28,334 nucleotides of DNA from Caldiserica bacterium UBA4770 (GTDB lineage: Bacteria; Caldisericota; Caldisericia; Caldisericales; Caldisericaceae): positions 1 through 28,334 of the forward strand of contig DHHO01000022.1 of NCBI GenBank assembly GCA_002403335.1. Direction: 5' to 3'. The position numbers and the translations under genes were made by a program. This document shows, piece after piece, positions 23,980 to 28,334 of this stretch; within the stretch, counting starts at the first letter, position 1, and every line of letters starts with the position of its first letter. Under the pieces are notes generated by a model. The model did not search any database and was not told where the DNA came from. It was given only the letters and a program-made list of their open reading frames with translations.

Positions 23980-25894
23980 ATTTTTTACAATAGCACTTGC
24001 AGGAAACGCAAATGTTGGTAAGAGCGTTATATTTAATCAGCTGACAGGTGGAAATCAAATTACGGGTAACTGGCCTGGTAAAACAGTGGAGAAGGCAGAG
24101 GGGTTTATAGAACAGGAGGGTATAAAAATAAGAATCGTTGACCTGCCAGGCATTTACTCTCTATCCACATATTCCGAAGAGGAAATTATTGCAAGGGAAT
24201 TCATAGCGAAAGAAAAACCTGACCTTGTCATTGATGTGATTGATGCCTCCAATCTTGAGAGAAACCTTTTCTTTCTTCTGCAACTTGTTGAACTTGAGGT
24301 CCCAGTTGTTGTTGCACTAAATCAGTATGATATAGTAGAGGAGCAGGGTATAGAGATTGATGACAAAAAACTCTCTGCCTTTCTGGGACTTCCTGTCGTA
24401 AAGACGATTGCCACACGAAACAAAGGCCTTACAGAGCTCTTTGAGACTGTTAAAGATGCACTTCTAAAAGAGGAGAAGTTGACGGGTCACATTCTGTATG
24501 GAAAAGAGGTTGAGGATAGGATTAGAAAGATGGTAAGAGAAATTCAGCATGAAATAAATTCCATCTATCCTGCAAGGTTTATTGCAATAAAATTGCTGGA
24601 GAAGGACCCTGCAATGGTCTCCGAGATTTCTTCCCCTGAAATTTTATCCCTTGCAGAGACTCTTTCGAAGGAACTCGAAGAGATTCATGGTGAAAGCGTG
24701 GAGAGTGTTATCATCTCTGAAAGATATGCAGTTGCATCAAGAATTGCCGAGGGTGTCTCAATAAGAAAAAAAGAAGGCAGGGTAAACATAAGTGACCGTC
24801 TTGATAGGATTTTTCTTCATCGTGTATGGGGCAATGTGATACTTGCATTTCTCGTGCTTTTTGTTTTTTTCTTTGTTTTTAGGTTTGGCGAGTTCTTTTC
24901 AGAAAAGATTGGGGAGTTATCTAAAATTATTGAGCCATACTTTGTAAGACTGCCGCTTCCTCCCTACCTTCGGGACATTATCTTTAAAGGGGGCATTGAA
25001 GGAGCAATTTCTGGCATTGCAATTGTTCTTCCATATATTGCACCTTTCTATTTTATTCTTTCAATTCTTGAAGATAGCGGCTTCCTTGCGCGTATTGCAT
25101 TCCTTACAGACAACCTTATGCACAAACTCGGAGTGCACGGAAAGGCATTTATTCCCCTATTTGAAAGTTTTGGATGTAACGTCCCTGCCATTATGGGAAC
25201 TCGCGTAATGGAGAGAGACAGGGACAGGTTTATTGCCTCCGTACTTGCAACTCTTGTTCCCTGTTCTGCAAGGACTGTTGTCATACTTGGGCTAGTTGCA
25301 GTTTTTCTTGGGCCTCTTTATGCATTGCTCATTTATGCAATTGATTTTAGCATTATTTATCTTGTGGGGGTTCTTTTAAATAAATATATGAAGGGGACAC
25401 CCTCAGGGCTGATTATGGAGATGCCACGATTGAGAAAGCCCGTCTTAAGGATTATTTTAAGGCAAACATGGATAAGGTTGAAAGAGTTCTTCACATTCGC
25501 AATGCCCATAATTATTTGTGCCAATATTGTAATGGAGCTCCTTATTCTAACAAATTCTATCGAACCACTTTCAGGATTTTTAAATCCTCTTGCACGTTTT
25601 ATGGGATTACCCCCTCTTGCAACAGTTGCACTGATATTTGGAGTTTTCAGAAAAGAATTAACACTTATTATGCTTGCCACATTTCTTGGGACAACGAATT
25701 TTGCATTGATGCTCTCCCCTCAACAGATATTTATTTTTGGACTTGTAAGTGTGATTTATATTCCCTGCGTTGCAACAATTGCTGCCCTTGTAAGGGAATT
25801 AGGAAGGTTTAAGGCCTTTCTTATAACAATAGGGGAAGTGGTTGGGGCATTTATTTTGGGTGGCTTGGTAAACCTTATCCTCACGTTGTTTTAG
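23972..25894 (+). CDS. feoB: Ferrous iron transporter FeoB
   Basis: This 640-residue protein has an N-terminal G domain with G1 GNANVGKS (11-18), G3 DLPGIYSLS, and G4 NQYD, then a helical insertion domain to about 270 and a membrane part with the two Gate regions: YFILSILEDSGFLARIAFLTD, FGCNVPAIMGTRVMERDRDR and PCSARTVVI. G1 has GNANVGKS where many FeoBs have GNPNCGKT/S. FeoB imports Fe(II) across the inner membrane under anoxic conditions. The ATG at 23972 overlaps the end of feoA. A short intergenic gap leads to the regulator gene. Confidence 0.96.
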   Translation: MNRFFTIALAGNANVGKSVIFNQLTGGNQITGNWPGKTVEKAEGFIEQEGIKIRIVDLPGIYSLSTYSEEEIIAREFIAKEKPDLVIDVIDASNLERNLFFLLQLVELEVPVVVALNQYDIVEEQGIEIDDKKLSAFLGLPVVKTIATRNKGLTELFETVKDALLKEEKLTGHILYGKEVEDRIRKMVREIQHEINSIYPARFIAIKLLEKDPAMVSEISSPEILSLAETLSKELEEIHGESVESVIISERYAVASRIAEGVSIRKKEGRVNISDRLDRIFLHRVWGNVILAFLVLFVFFFVFRFGEFFSEKIGELSKIIEPYFVRLPLPPYLRDIIFKGGIEGAISGIAIVLPYIAPFYFILSILEDSGFLARIAFLTDNLMHKLGVHGKAFIPLFESFGCNVPAIMGTRVMERDRDRFIASVLATLVPCSARTVVILGLVAVFLGPLYALLIYAIDFSIIYLVGVLLNKYMKGTPSGLIMEMPRLRKPVLRIILRQTWIRLKEFFTFAMPIIICANIVMELLILTNSIEPLSGFLNPLARFMGLPPLATVALIFGVFRKELTLIMLATFLGTTNFALMLSPQQIFIFGLVSVIYIPCVATIAALVRELGRFKAFLITIGEVVGAFILGGLVNLILTLF

Positions 25895-25930
25895 CATTTT
25901 TCAGGAAGACGGAGGGTTAAAATAAATGAT

Positions 25931-26305
25931 ATGAAAAAAACGAAAGGGATAGAAGATTATCTTGAAGCAATATACGTGCTCTCAAGAGAAAAAGATGGCG
26001 TAAAGGTGAGTAATATTGCAAAATTCCTCGCTGTAAAGCTTCCTTCGGTAACAGAGGCTGTTGATAAACTCACGAAAGAAGGGCTCGTGGAACATACAAA
26101 CTATGGGAGCGTTCACCTTACAGAAAAGGGGCTTGCCATTGGAAGGGAGACGTGGGATAAGCATCAAATACTCTTTACTTTCTTAAAAGATGTACTTGGT
26201 GTTTCAGAGGTCTCTGCCTTTAAAGAGGCGTGTCTTATGGAGCATGCCATTTCATCTGAAACCAGGAATAAAATAAAGGAATATCTTAAAAAGATCAAAT
26301 CTTAG
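25931..26305 (+). CDS. DtxR/MntR-family metal-dependent repressor, short form
   Basis: This 124-residue protein has an N-terminal winged helix (KVSNIAKFLAVKLPSVTEAVDKLTKEGLV, about 25-53) and the helical metal-binding and dimerisation domain, but no C-terminal SH3-like domain, so it is close to MntR in size. Metal ligands by position: Asp9 (IEDYLEAIY), His78 (DKHQI), Cys101, Glu104 and His105 (EACLMEHAIS). Asp9 resembles the MntR site, while Cys101 is the residue found in the iron sensors DtxR and IdeR. It probably represses its own feo operon through the palindrome at 23695. GGAGGG lies rather far (about 14 bases) upstream of the ATG, so it may be translated weakly. Confidence 0.92.
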   Translation: MKKTKGIEDYLEAIYVLSREKDGVKVSNIAKFLAVKLPSVTEAVDKLTKEGLVEHTNYGSVHLTEKGLAIGRETWDKHQILFTFLKDVLGVSEVSAFKEACLMEHAISSETRNKIKEYLKKIKS

Positions 26306-26559
26306 GGGAAAACTTCATTTTAAACAGTGGATTTTTTTGGGGGGACATAAAGACGTGTGCTCTTACAGGGAGGATACACCTTACGACACTTATTTTTGAA
26401 CTTTCAAATCCGGAGGAACCTTCGTTTTCCTATTCTTTTAGACGTCCTCAAATTCGGGAGAAGTAATTATGTATTAATCTTTCGTAATTACGTTACACAA
26501 AGCTATAAATTTTCTTATCTACACTATTTACCTACTAATAATGAAATGTAGGAATATCA
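26306..26559. other. Gene-free stretch after the feo operon
   Basis: Short open frames here have no ribosome site and no plausible protein. No clear terminator hairpin follows the repressor gene; runs of T and G at about 26330-26345 are not part of a stem. I see no RNA gene. Confidence 0.5.
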
Positions 26560-26585
26560 TATGTATCGTAACTTATTCACCATCT

Positions 26586-26950
26586 CACCTGTCATTAGAA
26601 TCCCTCTTTCTGTGTTATTGAGGGTCCTCTTTTTCTGTCATTATGAGCCCTTTTTTGTGTCATTGCGAGGGCTAAAGCCCTCGGAATCTCCTCCTTTAAA
26701 GTCTTTTTGTAGTGTTAACAGAAGAGACCCTTCGGCAAAAGAGCCTCAGGGTGACAGAAGGGGGGTCATTGCGCACTCCTTTCCTTGACGAAGTCAAGCG
26801 GGAGCGTTTTTTGCGACCGAAGCAATCTCGTCTTTAAGGAGGAGATCCTTCGCAAAGACGGCTCAGGATGACAGGGGGAGCAGGGTGGAGTATTGAGGAG
26901 GGTCTTTTCACCTCCTCACATTGAGACGAAGCAATCTCGCTATTTTTAAG
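26586..26950. repeat. Cluster of dispersed palindromic repeat units
   Basis: Recurring units are visible: GTCATTGCG at 26659-26667 and 26765-26773, with looser GTCATTA and ACATTGAGA forms at about 26590, 26637 and 26918; CGAAGCAATCTCG at 26818-26830 and 26927-26939; and a GAGAYCCTTCG...CTCAGGRTGACAG unit at about 26724-26756 and 26842-26874. CGAGGGC/GCCCTCG (26666-26683) forms a perfect 7-bp hairpin. CTCCTCCTTTAAAG (about 26689-26702) is nearly the inverse of CTTTAAGGAGGAG (about 26832-26844). Units of this kind (GTCATTGCGAGG...GAAGCAATCTC) recur between genes in many bacterial genomes. Open frames here are by-products. Confidence 0.75.
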
Positions 26951-27097
26951 GGACAATCATAGTATGCAAGCAACATAAGTTTTCTGATTTTTGAACAGGG
27001 GATTTTCAGACTTATAAAGCATTTTAAATGATTTCCGACATCTCCTTAAATTTTGCTCAGTTTCCTTGTAGGGGTTGAATTCACTGGCAGTATGAAT

Positions 27098-27132
27098 AAA
27101 AAACTCTCCTGTGCCACAGGAGCGCAGGAGAG
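27098..27132 (-). terminator. Terminator after the lysis genes
   Basis: On the minus strand CTCTCCTG and CAGGAGAG (27125-27132 with 27104-27111) form an 8-bp stem followed by TTTTTT (27098-27103). An alternative hairpin, CTCCTGTG/CACAGGAG, is nested in the same sequence. It lies about 37 bases after the amidase stop codon. Confidence 0.8.
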
Positions 27133-27168
27133 CAGAGTAAAAATTTAAACAAGGATAATTAAGTATAA

Positions 27169-27819
27169 CTAATTTTGCATCATTTGCAAAATTCTATAAG
27201 CAATAAGCATTGCCTCTTCCCTTGTAATGTAATCATCGGGACGTAAGTTTCCATTGCCATCCCCTTTGATAATGCCAAGTTGCTTGAGTGTTTTTACCTC
27301 ACTAATATAAGGATAATCCTCTCCAATATCAAAGAATGGTTCGCCATCTCTCAATGCATCAAGCATCGGTACATAAGGGAAGTTCTTGCCAGGACACTGA
27401 GTGGAGTTTGCAGAGTGGGTGATATCAGACACAACATCTCTGTGCCTCAGGATATTTCTAAGCGGTATGTTGTATTGCTTCATAAGGTCCCTTACAAGGC
27501 CTACTCCAGAATTGAATTGCAACATCGGCATCTGAATGTTTTCAAAGTTTCCAAGGAAACAGATACCCACACTTATAAGATTTATCTCGTAGTTTGTGCA
27601 GTGCCATGAAGGAGATGTAATAGGTTGCCCCCTGAATACATTCCCGGCGTGCCCGATGATAAAGTGATAATCGCATACATAATCGGGATATTCCCTTTTC
27701 CAGTCTTCCTGTGCCCTCTCACAGATAGTTCTTGCAATGATCTTACCTGTTGTATCATCCTTATGCGCCTGATAATCAGTTGCTGAGTGGTGAAGTATGA
27801 TGTAATTTATCTTTCTCAT
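27169..27819 (-). CDS. N-acetylmuramoyl-L-alanine amidase (endolysin-like) with C-terminal SLH-like motif
   Basis: This 216-residue protein is an amidase_2/PGRP-fold zinc amidase. Likely zinc ligands are His10 or His11 (IILHHSAT), His126 (RHRDV) and Cys142 (TQCPG); the DYHFIIGHAGNVFRG stretch (about 50-64) is family-typical. Residues of about 163-212 form an SLH motif (FFDIGEDYPYISEVKTLKQL, then GDGNGNLRPDDYITREEAM). It cuts the amide bond between MurNAc and the peptide. It has no signal peptide, so it would need a holin or lysis-mediated access, which fits its neighbours. Its ATG overlaps the preceding stop (ATGA). A phage endolysin or defective-prophage/tailocin lysin is most likely; a housekeeping hydrolase is less so. 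Confidence 0.9.
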   Translation of the reverse strand: MRKINYIILHHSATDYQAHKDDTTGKIIARTICERAQEDWKREYPDYVCDYHFIIGHAGNVFRGQPITSPSWHCTNYEINLISVGICFLGNFENIQMPMLQFNSGVGLVRDLMKQYNIPLRNILRHRDVVSDITHSANSTQCPGKNFPYVPMLDALRDGEPFFDIGEDYPYISEVKTLKQLGIIKGDGNGNLRPDDYITREEAMLIAYRILQMMQN

Positions 27820-27971
27820 TTCTTACTTAGCCCCTCTACATAGCGGGAGAGCTTTTCAACGGCATTAGAGAGTCTGTCGAGTTTTCCACCAAATACAACA
27901 AGAAGGTATACTGCAACAACGATTGGGAAGCCAGCATTTGCAATCTCTTTGAGAATCTCATCAATGGTCAT
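27816..27971 (-). CDS. YvrJ-family small membrane protein
   Basis: This 51-residue protein reads MTIDEILKEIANAGFPIVVA at the start, followed by a hydrophobic stretch VYLLVVFGGKLDRL and a basic amphipathic tail ending LSRYVEGLSKK. This is the pattern of the YvrJ family: one membrane helix with GFPIVVAVYLLV and a K-L-D-x-L tail. Such genes often sit in phage lysis modules. AAGGAGAT lies 8 bases before the ATG. The gene overlaps both neighbours by four bases (ATGA at each end), so it is surely translated with them. It may be a holin or holin helper. Confidence 0.85.
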   Translation of the reverse strand: MTIDEILKEIANAGFPIVVAVYLLVVFGGKLDRLSNAVEKLSRYVEGLSKK

Positions 27972-28225
27972 TCGAACATCTCCTTGAAAACCTGGTCATA
28001 GAATATCTGAGATATGGAGAAGGCAACCGCAATAGATTGTAGTATTGTAACAGTATTGAACTGCCCCGAAAGGATCGCAGAGGCGAATCCTATCACAGCC
28101 GAAACAAGTATTGCAATCAGGCTTTTCCATCTTCTTGAAAGCGTTGCACCTGTAAGCCACCTCACAATGAGGGGGGCAATCACCCCCAATAATCCTGAAA
28201 GCCACTGTGGTTCTAACGTTACCAT
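27968..28225 (-). CDS. Holin-like small membrane protein
   Basis: This 85-residue protein has three hydrophobic segments (about 8-25 around LSGLLGVIAPLIVRWL, 32-52 around SLIAILVSAVIGFASAIL, 60-78 around ILQSIAVAFSISQIFY) and a charged C-terminus. No family is named with confidence, but size, topology and position just before YvrJ and an amidase are those of a phage holin. Its ATG overlaps the preceding stop codon, and its stop overlaps the YvrJ start. Confidence 0.7.
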   Translation of the reverse strand: MVTLEPQWLSGLLGVIAPLIVRWLTGATLSRRWKSLIAILVSAVIGFASAILSGQFNTVTILQSIAVAFSISQIFYDQVFKEMFE

Positions 28226-28334
28226 TCCTCTTCACCTTCCCCGTCAAAATCGTTCTCATCAAGGCCATCAATATAACCATCGTTATACCCTTCATCGAAA
28301 ATATCTCCGTAAATAAACTCAAAGAAGGCTCTTA
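28219..28334 (-). CDS. C-terminal end of an acidic protein (partial, cut by the window edge)
   Basis: Only the last 38 codons are present. They read RAFFEFIYGDIFDEGYNDGY onward and end DGEGEEEW before TAA at 28219-28221. Asp, Glu and Gly dominate, with a GYNDGYIDGL repeat-like piece. The stop overlaps the start of the holin-like gene, so it belongs to the same operon. It may be a phage tail or other virion protein, but too little is visible to say. Confidence 0.65.
   Translation of the reverse strand, partial: RAFFEFIYGDIFDEGYNDGYIDGLDENDFDGEGEEEW

Noticed and set aside
26357..26551. 64-codon frame after the DtxR gene
   Set aside because: It begins at a non-ATG codon without a ribosome site and resembles no family; base composition is that of spacer.
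26561..26788. 75-codon frame in the repeat cluster
   Set aside because: It runs through repeat units, has no ribosome site and no domain. It is a by-product of the repeats.
26586..26950. CRISPR array
   Set aside because: Units differ in length and orientation and are not separated by uniform spacers; no cas gene is present.
27996..28322. 108-codon minus-strand frame over the holin-like gene
   Set aside because: It is out of frame with the holin-like gene and with the acidic protein end, both of which show coupled stop/start overlaps and sensible composition.

Overview
The window is a compact, AT-rich bacterial chromosome segment. Genes are packed with ATGA-type overlaps, most starts have AGGAGG-type ribosome binding sites, and promoters resemble the sigma-70 consensus. 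It carries SLH (S-layer homology) domains, a copper-amine-oxidase-N-like domain on a solute-binding protein, ferrous-iron uptake genes and a CoA-based acid pathway without oxygen-dependent enzymes. Together these suggest an anaerobic, possibly thermophilic, S-layered bacterium from a deep-branching or Firmicutes-like lineage such as Caldisericota. That placement is inference; no rRNA or tRNA gene is present to settle it.

Layout. (1) 1-2600: an MFS transporter (+), then a very acidic 60-residue protein and a YhhN/TMEM86-type membrane protein (-). (2) 2767-5709: a tight + strand operon of winged-helix repressor, unknown membrane protein, ABC ATPase and ABC-2 permease, with a dyad operator over its own promoter. 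(3) 16928 down to 5678 (-): one long operon that I read as 11 genes: alpha/beta hydrolase, atypical KAS III-like enzyme, FabG-like reductase, fused LivJ-type binding protein, LivG, LivF, LivH, LivM, a tandem-duplicated TetR regulator, a CoA-transferase and a thiolase. It has a TTGACA/TAAAAT promoter at the head, a strong internal terminator between the binding protein and livG, and a terminator at the end. (4) 17269-18205: a cation diffusion facilitator with a DxxxD/DxxxD metal site. (5) 18320-22020: a 1198-residue exported double nucleotidase (YfkN-like) with three SLH motifs between its two catalytic halves. (6) 23594-22023 (-): an M2/M3-type zinc metallopeptidase. (7) 23664-26305: feoA-feoB-dtxR operon with a perfect 16-bp DtxR-type palindrome at the start of transcription. 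(8) 26306-27097: gene-free, with a cluster of dispersed-repeat elements. (9) 28334 down to 27098 (-): what looks like the end of a phage or phage-derived late operon, namely the tail end of an acidic protein, a holin-like protein, a YvrJ-family protein and an amidase carrying an SLH-like C-terminus, followed by a terminator.

How the genes may work together. The long operon most simply encodes uptake of a small organic acid or amide-like solute by a Liv-type ABC importer, CoA activation by the CoA-transferase, oxidoreduction by the FabG-like enzyme and thiolytic cleavage by the thiolase, under control of the two-headed TetR protein. The KAS III-like protein keeps its Cys nucleophile but lacks the usual His and Asn, so it may transfer acyl groups rather than condense them. 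The iron operon is probably self-regulated by its own DtxR-family repressor. I found no CRISPR array, rRNA, tRNA, transposase or recognisable riboswitch.
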